From: an uncultured Eubacterium sp.
Lineage (GTDB): Bacteria; Bacillota; Clostridia; Lachnospirales; Lachnospiraceae
NCBI GenBank assembly: GCA_910584595.1
Contig: CAJUBQ010000028.1
Coordinates: 1 to 49,706 of the forward strand
Length of the DNA stretch: 49,706 nt
Direction: 5' to 3'
The position numbers were made by a program, and so were the translations under genes. Below, piece after piece: positions 34,989 through 43,992 of this stretch; the first letter of the stretch is position 1, and each line of letters opens with the position of its first letter. The notes beneath the pieces were generated by a model. It was given only the letters and a program-made list of their open reading frames with translations. It was not told where the DNA came from and made no database searches.

Positions 34989-36881
34989 TTATCTTTTTAT
35001 ATCTGTCAGAATCTTTCTGATTTTCAAATATCCTTTCCTTGCTGCTTTTCCACGAAATGTCTCTGCCGGAAATAAGGCAGCCAATACCCGCCTTGCGAAA
35101 TGACGCAGACTTTCATACTGCATGTCTTGTTTATACTGTTCGATAAAATAGCACGAAGTATCTGTCATGCGTCTTTGCAGCATCGTTTCATAAAACGGCG
35201 TATTTCTAAGATAAGTCCAAAATTGTTCCGCATATTCATAATTCGGGTCGAACCATGGTTTCTCATTTCCGGCAAAATGATAAATATAAGGTTGTTTTGC
35301 TGCCTGTTCATATTGCCTGTACAGATTTCGCGGAGCAAATTGATTGATTCTTCCGCGCCATCCGTCTTTTTCATCCGCAAAATAATTCCATGCGCTGTCA
35401 AGCCAATATACCCTGCCTTCACAGAGAATATTTAATGCATCCTGATCCCAGTATTTGAACTTCCCTTTTTCCGCAAAATCAAGCATATAAGCAGTTGTAA
35501 AAGACGCTCGGAATGCGTCTAAATTCATTACCATAACCCCAGCGTTAAACTGCTGCACAGGATCTTTCAGCTTTAATTTATTTTGGCAGTATACATAATG
35601 TTCTTCTTCCGCACCGTTCACAGAACCGGCAATGGTTACATCATGACAGGCTCCTATCAGATTGTTTCCGATATCCGTCTGAAACAAATCTTTAATATCC
35701 CGTTTGATAATCATATCTCCGTCCAGGTACAGCACTTTCGAAAATTTTTCAAACAGCTCCGGGATCAAAAACCGATAATATGTTTCAACTGTAATCAAAT
35801 GACTGGTAAACAGATCATATCCGTCCATCAGCGGGCCGACATTATAATAACGCAGTGAAAAATTTTGTTTTGCCTCCACCATACTGTGAAGCCTTCGCTT
35901 TATCTTTTCCGATATTCCGCTCTCCAAAATAACCACATCATAATTCCAGTCGTCGCTGCTGCTGCAAATCATAGAATTGATCGCCGCGGCCATCATAGGT
36001 ACAAAAAATTCATTTGCAGCTATAACAACCGGTATATTTTTTTTCGAAAAGGCCGGCTGCGGTTTATCCCTATAAGTAATATCCGCGTTTTGAATAAATC
36101 CTACCTGCAGTTCTCTGATTTTCAGCGATGGGAATTTTTCCGCCAGATAGGTGATGTAAACTCCTAACAGCCTTTCGCCAATATGCCCGATGATCCTTCT
36201 TCCCTGTATGCTGTAGGGATCCATATTTAGCTTTGCGTCAACCTGGGACAAGATATCAAAAAGCCAGGCGCTGTAATTGCGAAAGATCTTTCCAGACATA
36301 ATAAACATATTGTAGGGATAAAAATACGGCCCGTACAAATATTTTTTTGCAGCTTTATTATACTTGGGATATTTTTTTTGAATTACTGAAATTGCCAGAT
36401 CCAGCGCTTCTATCCTTAAATGTGGTATTTTTTTAAATTGTTCATATACAGAGCCAAACCCAACTTTTCTTAGATCCACCCTAGATGGAAGCAATATGTC
36501 ACAGCCTTCCACAACATGGTGAATTCGTTCCGTATTTTCCAGACACAGCTTCTTTTTTGTCTTTTCATTTGCATACTTAAAATGCACAAGCTTCCAATCA
36601 TCGCACTTTAGCTTTCCTGGATGAAACGAAAAAAATCTTCTGTAATGGCAAAATCCATAATAATCCGCTTTTACATTTTTCCACGCCCAATACTGCGTCG
36701 TCAGTTCACAATAGCTGTCATTATATTTTGAAATGTTTTCCCCTTCATCATCTCCTTGTATCCGGCCGATATTTTCCTTGCAGGCTGCGCCTCCAAGTAC
36801 CGGGACAATCACTTCATTTTTTATAAAATCATTTTTGCTGCATGACTGGCTTTGTGTCGCATATATTTTTATATTTTTCAT
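34989..36881 (-). CDS. DUF4422-GT8 two-domain glycosyltransferase
   Basis: 630 residues with AGGAGG before the ATG. The N-terminal DUF4422 domain (1 to about 260) has IYATQSQSCSK, YCELTTQYWAWKNVKADYYG and CHYRRFF. The C-terminal GT8 domain (about 280-560) has PVVIAANEFFVPMMAAAINS, a metal-binding DGD in KVLYLDGDMI, QQFNAGVMVMNL and YWDQDALNIL. GT8 enzymes are retaining galactosyl- or glucosyltransferases. DUF4422 is also thought to transfer sugars. One polypeptide may therefore add two residues. A second protein of the same build is at 43993-45861. Confidence 0.88.
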   Translation of the reverse strand: MKNIKIYATQSQSCSKNDFIKNEVIVPVLGGAACKENIGRIQGDDEGENISKYNDSYCELTTQYWAWKNVKADYYGFCHYRRFFSFHPGKLKCDDWKLVHFKYANEKTKKKLCLENTERIHHVVEGCDILLPSRVDLRKVGFGSVYEQFKKIPHLRIEALDLAISVIQKKYPKYNKAAKKYLYGPYFYPYNMFIMSGKIFRNYSAWLFDILSQVDAKLNMDPYSIQGRRIIGHIGERLLGVYITYLAEKFPSLKIRELQVGFIQNADITYRDKPQPAFSKKNIPVVIAANEFFVPMMAAAINSMICSSSDDWNYDVVILESGISEKIKRRLHSMVEAKQNFSLRYYNVGPLMDGYDLFTSHLITVETYYRFLIPELFEKFSKVLYLDGDMIIKRDIKDLFQTDIGNNLIGACHDVTIAGSVNGAEEEHYVYCQNKLKLKDPVQQFNAGVMVMNLDAFRASFTTAYMLDFAEKGKFKYWDQDALNILCEGRVYWLDSAWNYFADEKDGWRGRINQFAPRNLYRQYEQAAKQPYIYHFAGNEKPWFDPNYEYAEQFWTYLRNTPFYETMLQRRMTDTSCYFIEQYKQDMQYESLRHFARRVLAALFPAETFRGKAARKGYLKIRKILTDIKR

Positions 36882-36920
36882 ACAGTCCTCCTATTACCCT
36901 TTGAATAATACGGAAAGCTT

Positions 36921-37910
36921 TCAAAAGCTTCTTTTCCTGCTTTTACACCAGCAATAACATCTAAGCAACTGATTTTTCTGCAAATATCCTGCAAACACAT
37001 AAATATCACCGTATTCTACGGTCTTAAGATATCTGTAATCTTCTCCTGACGTATCTTTTCTTAAGGACTCAAAAATTTTACGAAACGCAGAAAATGATGT
37101 TGTAAATGCCAGATGATAGATCATCTCATTAAATTGATGGAATAAAAACGCTTCTCTGTAAATGGGATATACCATTTCTTTTCTTAAAAACTTCTTACAG
37201 ATTCTTTTTTGTGTAAAAATATCCAGTTTGTATTTATCATTTTTCTTTTCCTGGTCTGTAATAGACGTTCCTGCATTCTTTCTATAATTGTAGAAATCTT
37301 CATTTACCACACAAATCCGCTCTGCCAGCACCGTTGACTGCACCGAATAGAAATGATCTTCAAAGCTTATTTGTTCAATGTTTAAGATTTTATTTCGAAT
37401 TAAAAACTCCCTCTTATATATCCTGTCCCAAATTCCTATATTTTGAATGATTTCCGGAAATCGTTTTGCGTTAAACCATGGATATGCCGCATATTTTTCA
37501 TACAACTCATGCGAACGAAACGACTCCGTTTTCCCGCTGTCCATAAAAACAAGCGATATTCCTCCGATTGCTATATCTGCATGATTTTCAGCCGCTTTTT
37601 GATAAAGCTTTTCATACATTGCAGTATCTACATAATCATCGCTGTCGACAAACCCTATGTATTCTCCGGATGCATAAGCAAATCCTGTATTTCTTGCCGC
37701 GCCTACGCCTTTGCGCTTATTTTTATATACATGAATTCTGTGGTCGGTTTGTGCATATTTGCAAAGCATAGGATAAGACCGGTCGGTCGATCCGTCGTCA
37801 ACCGCAATAATCTCCAAATCTTCCAATGTCTGATTTATTAAACTTTCCATACATTCTGCCAAATATTTCTCAGCATTATATACAGGAATAATCACAGATA
37901 CTTTTGCCAT
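36921..37910 (-). CDS. Glycosyltransferase family 2
   Basis: 329 residues with a standard GT2 domain: SVIIPVYNAEKYLAECMESL, VDDGSTDRSY, GVGAARNTGFAYASGEYIGFVDSDDYVD (DxD). The C-terminal 120 residues are helical and vary within the family. It has no membrane anchor. It is inferred to build the polysaccharide repeat unit from a nucleotide sugar. Donor and acceptor cannot be assigned. It lies 11 bp upstream of the end of galE's reading direction neighbour, in the same operon. Confidence 0.9.
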   Translation of the reverse strand: MAKVSVIIPVYNAEKYLAECMESLINQTLEDLEIIAVDDGSTDRSYPMLCKYAQTDHRIHVYKNKRKGVGAARNTGFAYASGEYIGFVDSDDYVDTAMYEKLYQKAAENHADIAIGGISLVFMDSGKTESFRSHELYEKYAAYPWFNAKRFPEIIQNIGIWDRIYKREFLIRNKILNIEQISFEDHFYSVQSTVLAERICVVNEDFYNYRKNAGTSITDQEKKNDKYKLDIFTQKRICKKFLRKEMVYPIYREAFLFHQFNEMIYHLAFTTSFSAFRKIFESLRKDTSGEDYRYLKTVEYGDIYVFAGYLQKNQLLRCYCWCKSRKRSF

Positions 37911-37921
37911 TTTATACCACC

Positions 37922-38911
37922 CTAAAATTTTTTCTTTTGATGCCAGTTCCAGGCATGTTGTATGATTGTTTCTATCTCACTGTACTGCGGCCGCCATCCG
38001 AGCGCCTGCTGCGCTTTTTGCGAACTGCCGATTAAAACCGGAGGATCGCCCGGTCTTCGCGGTTCCTCTTTTACCAAAAAATCTTTTCCGGTAACTTTCT
38101 TCACGGTTTCTATCACATGCTTTACCGATTCGCCCTTTCCGTTTCCAAGATTAAAACATGCACTTTCTCCTCCATGATTTAAATATTCCAGCGCCCTTAT
38201 ATGTGCATCGGCCAAATCGGTTACATGGATATAATCACGAATACAGGTTCCATCTTCTGTCGGATAATCCGTCCCCAAAATACTGACAGATGATGTTTTC
38301 CCGCTTGCCGCATCTAAAATTAATGGTATCAGATGCGTTTCCGGATCATGGCTTTCTCCAATTTCCCCATCCGGATCCGCTCCGGCTGCATTGAAATAGC
38401 GCAGGCAGCAGTAATGCAGTCCGTAAGCCCTTCTGTAATCTTCCAAAATCTGTTCCACCATCCATTTCGTGCGCCCGTATGGATTCACAGGATTTTGCTG
38501 TATGTCCTCTGTAATGGGCATCTGGGACGGGATGCCGTAAGTGGCGCAGGAGGATGAGAAAACAATATCTTTCACTTTATATTTTTGCATCATATCAAGA
38601 AGCTTTATTGTATTTACCACATTATTACTATAATATTTAGAAGGATTATGTACGGATTCTCCCACATACGCATAAGCAGCAAAATGAATGACAGCTTCGA
38701 TCGAGTATTTTTGAAATATTTCTTCCAAACGTTGTTGATCCGACAGATCTCCTAATTCCAAAATACCCCATTTTACATTTTCTCTATGACCATAAACCAG
38801 GTTATCATAAATAACAGTTTGATATCCTTTTAAATGAAGTGCTTTGTTCGTATGGCTTCCGATATAACCAGCGCCTCCGGTTACAAGAACCATCTTATTT
38901 TTCTTTGACAC
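37922..38911 (-). CDS. galE: UDP-glucose 4-epimerase
   Basis: About 330 residues. Blocks: VLVTGGAGYIGSHTNKAL, AAYAYVGESVHNPSKYYSNNV, SSSCATYG, NPYGRTKWMVE (catalytic YxxxK), RYFNAAGADPDGEIGE, LGTDYPTEDGTCIRDYIHVTDLA. It interconverts UDP-glucose and UDP-galactose. Some relatives act on UDP-arabinose/UDP-xylose, which matters here because UDP-xylose is made nearby. The start is uncertain: GTG at 38911 has GGGGGA at good distance, ATG at 38926 and 38893 are alternatives. The latter lies one base after the stop of a decayed gene. Confidence 0.93.
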   Translation of the reverse strand: MSKKNKMVLVTGGAGYIGSHTNKALHLKGYQTVIYDNLVYGHRENVKWGILELGDLSDQQRLEEIFQKYSIEAVIHFAAYAYVGESVHNPSKYYSNNVVNTIKLLDMMQKYKVKDIVFSSSCATYGIPSQMPITEDIQQNPVNPYGRTKWMVEQILEDYRRAYGLHYCCLRYFNAAGADPDGEIGESHDPETHLIPLILDAASGKTSSVSILGTDYPTEDGTCIRDYIHVTDLADAHIRALEYLNHGGESACFNLGNGKGESVKHVIETVKKVTGKDFLVKEEPRRPGDPPVLIGSSQKAQQALGWRPQYSEIETIIQHAWNWHQKKKF

Positions 38912-39218
38912 CGCAGATTCCCCCATTTTTCTGAAACTCAATTTTCATTTGGATAAACCAGCCTTTGATCGGTATACAAAATATATCCCGAACAGAAATA
39001 AACAACATCCTTCCAAAATGTTTGAAACCATACATCTCCAGTATTACAGGCACGCCAGAAATAACTACAAATGATATTCAACGATACTACAAAACGTCTG
39101 TATTTTTGCATAATTTTGTATGAAACAATCTTACAAATATAAACGTTCCAATCAAATACAGTCCCGCATACACAAGCAACAGCCTGCATACATTCCTGAC
39201 CTTTTCTTTTTTACCCAC
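38895..39218 (-). pseudogene. Decayed small membrane protein gene
   Basis: One frame of 108 codons runs from a GTG at 39218 (AGAGG seven bases upstream) to a TAA one base before the galE ATG at 38893. It is broken by TAG at codon 44 and TGA at codon 47. The readable parts are VRNVCRLLLVYAGLYLIGTF with a hydrophobic first segment, then SFVVISGVPVILEMYGF, and a basic end IKGWFIQMKIEFQKNGG. It would have been a two-pass membrane protein of about 107 residues. I do not recognise the family. The 43-residue N-terminal piece could still be made. Confidence 0.5.
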
Positions 39219-39245
39219 TCTATTTCCTCTATCCGTCATTGTCCT

Positions 39246-40112
39246 TTACGATCCATACAGTAAGATCATTAACACCGCCAGAAAAACAATGCCTAAAAGA
39301 ATCAACCATTTATCTCTGAACACTACCTCAACCGGATCGCCGTCGCTTTTCCCATCATTTAAAATCATTAAGTATCTTAAACATATGATAAATACCGCCG
39401 GCACACTCCAAAGCAGATTCACTCCCGCCTCTGCCACTGCCGTGTTCACATCCGCGCAGCTTAACGCATAAAATATAATGGTCGTCGTCATCGACATCTG
39501 ACATGCGCGGTCCAAAAAATCCAAAGTGTATTCCTTTAGATTCGCCCGTCCGACGCTGCCATACATCAGCAGCTCATTCCGTCTCTTCCCAAATCCCAGA
39601 AAAAACGCTGCCGCCGTAATTGTAAGAAACATCCATGCGGACAATCCTGTGCCCGCCAGTCGTCCTCCATATATTAACCTTAAGACATATCCAAGCATTA
39701 AAATAAATACGTCTATCAGAGGGTATTCTTTTAATTTCAGGCTGTAAGCCACATTCAATGCCAAATACAGCAGCGGAATAAAAATATATTCAAATGCGAA
39801 CTTTTTATATCCCCAAATACAAATAACTGCGGCTGTCAAAAAAACGACAATCGTTTTTGCCGCCGGCAAAGACACTTTCCCAGATGCAAGCGGCCGTTTG
39901 GATTTGACCGGGTGCTGTCGATCCATCTCTACGTCTCTGATGTCATTGATTATGTATATCACAGAAGACGCGAAAGAAAAAATAACCGCTCCGATCACAA
40001 CTTCTTTGAGAATCTGAACCTCAAACAATTTTCGCGTTAAGACTGCAGGCAAAAAAATCAGCAAATTTTTCATATAGTGCTTCACACGCATCAATTTCAA
40101 ATATTCTCTCAT
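39246..40112 (-). CDS. UbiA-family prenyltransferase, DPPR-synthase-like
   Basis: 288 residues with eight or nine membrane helices. YLKLMRVKHYMKNLLIFLPA and the metal-binding NDIRDVEMDRQHPVKSKRPL (about 55-75) fit the UbiA subgroup that includes decaprenyl-phosphate phosphoribosyltransferase (Rv3806c-like) rather than quinone or haem enzymes. This subgroup transfers phosphoribose from PRPP to a polyprenyl phosphate and supplies lipid-linked pentose donors. Its place in a polysaccharide operon, next to an SDR and GT-C-like membrane proteins, fits such a role. No phosphatase partner is visible. GAGGAG precedes the ATG. Confidence 0.82.
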   Translation of the reverse strand: MREYLKLMRVKHYMKNLLIFLPAVLTRKLFEVQILKEVVIGAVIFSFASSVIYIINDIRDVEMDRQHPVKSKRPLASGKVSLPAAKTIVVFLTAAVICIWGYKKFAFEYIFIPLLYLALNVAYSLKLKEYPLIDVFILMLGYVLRLIYGGRLAGTGLSAWMFLTITAAAFFLGFGKRRNELLMYGSVGRANLKEYTLDFLDRACQMSMTTTIIFYALSCADVNTAVAEAGVNLLWSVPAVFIICLRYLMILNDGKSDGDPVEVVFRDKWLILLGIVFLAVLMILLYGS

Positions 40113-40153
40113 ATGCAGCTTCTCCTCTTTCGCGCCCCTTCTATCTCGAATAC

Positions 40154-41029
40154 CTATTCCCGTTTCCTAAAATTATTTAGAAAAGAATCCCCTTGTATGC
40201 CGGTTTCCTGATATATATTACCCATATCTCCAGTTAAATCCGTATCAATATGATAAATCTGCTCTCTGGAAACCGGAATTTTTATACGAAACACATCTAA
40301 GACATACAGTCCAAGTATACACATCCATACAGGAACATGAAACAACGCTATCCGTTTTCCTTTCTCCTCTGCAATCAGACGGCACATTTGGTTATAAGTC
40401 ATGGCATCCTTTCCATGCAGCTCTATCGTTCTGTTCCGGCAGTCTTTCAGCAAATAATAAGCGATTAAAGCCGCACACTCGCCAACCCATATCGGCTGTT
40501 CTAATTTACGGCCATTTCCAAAAACCGGAACGATGCCACATTTCATAATAAAATTTTCTATTACTTTTAATCCTTTGTTGCAATCATGTCCAAAAATCAG
40601 CGCCGGCCTGAAAATCAAGTAGGAAAGGCCGCTTTCTTTTACCGTGTTTTCAGCCTTCCGTTTGCTTTTTGCATAAACACCCTGCCTGGCTAACTTAACA
40701 TTGACAGAACTGACTATGCAGATACGGGGAATATGATTTTTTTTACAAAATGAAACAGCTGATTTTACACCCTCATAGTTTACCCTGACAGTTGTCTCTT
40801 CGTCGCTGTTTACGCCTGAGAGCACAACACATTGGTCCATTTGATCCGCAATCTGCACAGAATCAATCGTTTCTATGCTTCCCTTTATTTTTATAATTTT
40901 TCTATCTTGTACAGGAATCTCCGTTTTATGAATCAAACAGTATATTTTATCCACGTTATCTTTTTGCAGTAATTCACGTATAACATATCGCCCTAAAAAA
41001 CTGGAACCGCCAATCAGAAAAAAATTCAT
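40154..41029 (-). CDS. NAD(P)-dependent SDR, atypical NDUFA9/epimerase-like
   Basis: 291 residues with a Rossmann motif FLIGGSSFLGRYVIRELL, IVSSVNVKLARQGVYAKSKR (possible catalytic Ser, Tyr and Lys), YLIFRPALIFGHD and a C-terminal hydrophobic stretch WMCILGLYVLDVF. It belongs to the extended/atypical SDR group that acts on nucleotide-linked or lipid-linked sugars. Given the UbiA gene 41 bp downstream, epimerisation of a polyprenyl-phospho-pentose is a reasonable guess, but the classical DprE2 sequence features are not seen. Confidence 0.7.
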   Translation of the reverse strand: MNFFLIGGSSFLGRYVIRELLQKDNVDKIYCLIHKTEIPVQDRKIIKIKGSIETIDSVQIADQMDQCVVLSGVNSDEETTVRVNYEGVKSAVSFCKKNHIPRICIVSSVNVKLARQGVYAKSKRKAENTVKESGLSYLIFRPALIFGHDCNKGLKVIENFIMKCGIVPVFGNGRKLEQPIWVGECAALIAYYLLKDCRNRTIELHGKDAMTYNQMCRLIAEEKGKRIALFHVPVWMCILGLYVLDVFRIKIPVSREQIYHIDTDLTGDMGNIYQETGIQGDSFLNNFRKRE

Positions 41030-41043
41030 TCCGTCACCCTTTC

Positions 41044-42069
41044 CTAAAAGAAATTCCCATATCTTCTCATCTGTCTGACCAAATCAGGAAAATGAAACAA
41101 TATCTTCCACTTTTTTCTCCAAAGATAACCGATTTCCCTCGCGTCATTATAAAAGCAAGGTGTCGTACAATTGCATTGATGCAGCATTTTTTTATATTTC
41201 TTCTTCTCTTTGCCAAACTTTTTCAAATCGATTTTCTTATCTGGAAACTCAATACACGGAGCAATTTCACCTGTTTCCTTCATCAAAAATGAATAGTTCA
41301 TCGCATCGCATTCCGGCATATCCTTGCCCATGATATAATTGATATGCTCCTCATAGATCAGCGCCGCAAATAAATTCTCTTTTCGAGCCTTCCTTAGCAT
41401 ATATTCAAAAATATTTAATACGTCGCGGTAATCATAAACTAATTTTTCATCTTTTTTCCCTGCTGTTCCTGATACGGTAATATAGGGCCTTATGGCATAC
41501 ATAAAGCCATGCCGGTACGCATATTTACGAATGGCCTGCACATCTTTTAACTCGGTCATTTTCGTTACTGTCGTAGTAATGGACCAGTTTCCTTTATGCT
41601 TTCCCTTTAGATCATCGATCGCTGCAATATTTCTTTGAACCCTGCGCAGCGTATCCGTTCCCCGCAGCAACGCATATCTTTCCGGAATCAAGGAGTCTAT
41701 GCTGATTGCCAGATTGCATTCCCTTTTTGCGATTTCTTCCGCTGTTTTCGGATTTAATAAAATGCCGTTTGTAATAATGGTCGGCCGGATACCGTTTTTC
41801 AAAAAAACATCCACAATGTCAATAATGTCCTTTCGCACGAGCGGATCTCCGCCCTGTAAAAAAACATAGCCAATTCCAAATTTTTTTAGTTCCTTTGCTT
41901 TCCGTTCAATGTTTTCTAATGACATATCCTCAGATTTTGTTTTCCATATGTTGCACATGGGGCAGCGCTGATTACACAGTTTTGTGACATCAAAGATTGC
42001 TAGTATTGGTCTTTTTAACATCATATTACGCATAACCCTGAATTTAGAAATTAATAGCTTCCCGTTCAT
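41044..42069 (-). CDS. Radical SAM protein with a SPASM-like cysteine end
   Basis: 341 residues from MNGKLLISKFRV, with AGGGG eight bases upstream. FDVTKLCNQRCPMCNIW holds the CxxxCxxC iron-sulfur motif. FLQGGDPLVRKDI and TNGILLNP are the usual following strands. The C-terminus has further cysteines (CDAMNYSF, APCIEF, CNCTTPC) that could hold an auxiliary cluster. SPASM-type relatives modify peptides, nucleosides or sugars. In polysaccharide operons the substrate is usually unknown, and none is evident here. The upstream coding end overlaps if the earlier ATG at 42138 is used. Confidence 0.85.
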   Translation of the reverse strand: MNGKLLISKFRVMRNMMLKRPILAIFDVTKLCNQRCPMCNIWKTKSEDMSLENIERKAKELKKFGIGYVFLQGGDPLVRKDIIDIVDVFLKNGIRPTIITNGILLNPKTAEEIAKRECNLAISIDSLIPERYALLRGTDTLRRVQRNIAAIDDLKGKHKGNWSITTTVTKMTELKDVQAIRKYAYRHGFMYAIRPYITVSGTAGKKDEKLVYDYRDVLNIFEYMLRKARKENLFAALIYEEHINYIMGKDMPECDAMNYSFLMKETGEIAPCIEFPDKKIDLKKFGKEKKKYKKMLHQCNCTTPCFYNDAREIGYLWRKKWKILFHFPDLVRQMRRYGNFF

Positions 42070-42097
42070 TTTATGATCCCCTTTACAATTCATTTTT

Positions 42098-43936
42098 CTA
42101 AACATCTTCTTTCCATGGCCAAAATAATACAGATACAAGCAATGGCGCTGAAAATATCACAGGTGCGCAATATCTGTATACAATCATCGGACTGAGCGCT
42201 ACCGTCAGATATACGCCTATACCCAATCCAACCAATAGAAGCGGTTCTTTTTTTTGTCTGTATATAAAATAAAAGAACAGATATATCAGCATCCAACAAT
42301 AAATACCTGCTTTACTGAACGTCCCCAAACCAGGAATGTTCGTGAAAGCCATAAATAAATTACCCCCGGCTCCGGACTGGTCTGTCCCCTTTCCATAAAG
42401 CCATCCCAAAAAATTATCATATATCGGCAGAAGCGAGGAACGTTCCACACTAAAATCCAGTCCATAGACCTCTTTTAATGACATCGTTTCGTCATAGCAC
42501 ATGTAAGAAATATATGGATGATAAATTCTACCGTCCGTATAGGTTTTATTTGGATACCATAAACCAAAGGTCTGTAGTCCCAGCCCTTGGAAATAACAAT
42601 CCGGAACAGAAAAAAAGATGTCTGCATACAATGCAAAAAACGCTGAAGGATCTTTTGCAAAAGCTTCGTAATCAAACCCTTTTACCACGTAATCAGATAA
42701 AGAAATATGAATCAGATAATTGCGCCATCCCTCATCCGTTAAATATTTCTGCATATTACTTATCTGTTTTTCTGACAGCCTGTCTTGACCGAAATTATAT
42801 GCATTTGCCATTTGCTGTAACGGAAGGCTTAACATCCAGCGATTGACGGTCCCTTTCTCTACGCCCATCATATGATAACCAGGTCCCGTATAAATCATTA
42901 CAGCTACAATGACACAGCATAATACAGCAAGCAGCTGTTTTTTGTATGTTTTCAAAAAAGCAACTGCAAACACACTCATAACTAACAACGCATATAATCC
43001 ATTATTTCTGACCGCACAAAATAAAACCAACCATAACGCAAGCTTAAACAGATTTCTTTTTTTCGCAAAATACAGCTGCGTATCACATAGCATTTCCCAT
43101 AAATGAATGAGACACATTGACATACAGACTGCAAATACCGAATCCTGCGCAGAAGTCAGCGCAAGTATTACATGTGTAGGAATTACCAAAAAAAATACCG
43201 TTACTGCGATCACCGAAAAAATACTGAATCTTTTGGAAAAAAAATTTAACATTCTTATAACTGCAGCTAAAACACCTATCATCTGTACAAAACTAAATAA
43301 GGCAAATCCTGCATTATAATTTCCAAATAAATTCTCTCCTGTTTTCACAAGCCCATAAAATACTGCACAATAAAGCGGCGACCACTGTGACGTTATCGGC
43401 ACATCCGGATTCGAAAATTCATAATACCAGGTCGGCGCATCCGTTGCATATACCCCCGGAAACATCGCCAGATACGCACACATCCATACCACTGTTACGA
43501 TTACGGAACAGATTGCCAATGCCTTTTTTCTGTTTTTGACACTGCCGTTTTCTGCTTTCTGCTTTTTTTGATCGATCCATCCCGTCAAAAGATCCAGAGC
43601 CGGATAAAGCGCTGCAGCAAGAAATAAAACGGCGCAAAAAAATTTCCAGCCTTCCAGCTCCAAATCTTTATCAAGCAGACCTCCCCATATGAGAAAAAAT
43701 GAATAGCAAACAGAAAGTCCAACTGTCAGAAAATAAAATCCTCTCGTCTTACGATGCATCAAACATTTTACATACGCCTGATATAATATATAAAAACTTG
43801 CAAGCAGCAGCACATCGCTGTATATCAATAAGTTTTGCGTAAGAATCGCTGCCTGTGCACCGATTCCTGTCATTCCGGCCAGGGCAAATACCAAAGCTGC
43901 TGCTTTTAAAGCGCCGCGCGGTTTCTTATCCTTCAT
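42098..43936 (-). CDS. DUF6020-type multi-pass membrane protein
   Basis: 612 residues with about 13 hydrophobic segments. PGVYATDAPTWYYEF after the fifth or so helix, with paired acids, and HVILALTSAQDSVF match the DUF6020 family found in Firmicutes polysaccharide clusters, which resembles GT-C glycosyltransferases or polymerases. No experimental function is known to me. The last helices and KEDV tail run close to the radical SAM start. Two GT-C-like membrane proteins in one operon suggest two lipid-linked transfer steps. Confidence 0.75.
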   Translation of the reverse strand: MKDKKPRGALKAAALVFALAGMTGIGAQAAILTQNLLIYSDVLLLASFYILYQAYVKCLMHRKTRGFYFLTVGLSVCYSFFLIWGGLLDKDLELEGWKFFCAVLFLAAALYPALDLLTGWIDQKKQKAENGSVKNRKKALAICSVIVTVVWMCAYLAMFPGVYATDAPTWYYEFSNPDVPITSQWSPLYCAVFYGLVKTGENLFGNYNAGFALFSFVQMIGVLAAVIRMLNFFSKRFSIFSVIAVTVFFLVIPTHVILALTSAQDSVFAVCMSMCLIHLWEMLCDTQLYFAKKRNLFKLALWLVLFCAVRNNGLYALLVMSVFAVAFLKTYKKQLLAVLCCVIVAVMIYTGPGYHMMGVEKGTVNRWMLSLPLQQMANAYNFGQDRLSEKQISNMQKYLTDEGWRNYLIHISLSDYVVKGFDYEAFAKDPSAFFALYADIFFSVPDCYFQGLGLQTFGLWYPNKTYTDGRIYHPYISYMCYDETMSLKEVYGLDFSVERSSLLPIYDNFLGWLYGKGTDQSGAGGNLFMAFTNIPGLGTFSKAGIYCWMLIYLFFYFIYRQKKEPLLLVGLGIGVYLTVALSPMIVYRYCAPVIFSAPLLVSVLFWPWKEDV

Positions 43937-43992
43937 TTGATTTTCAACCTACTTCCACCTTCCTGTCTCTTGCCTCCTGATTCGTTTCTTTT

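Noticed and set aside
38938..39189. An 83-codon minus-strand ORF in the ubiA-galE gap
   Set aside because: It is in a different frame from the operon-fitting 108-codon relic, has no ribosome site and reads like non-coding sequence.
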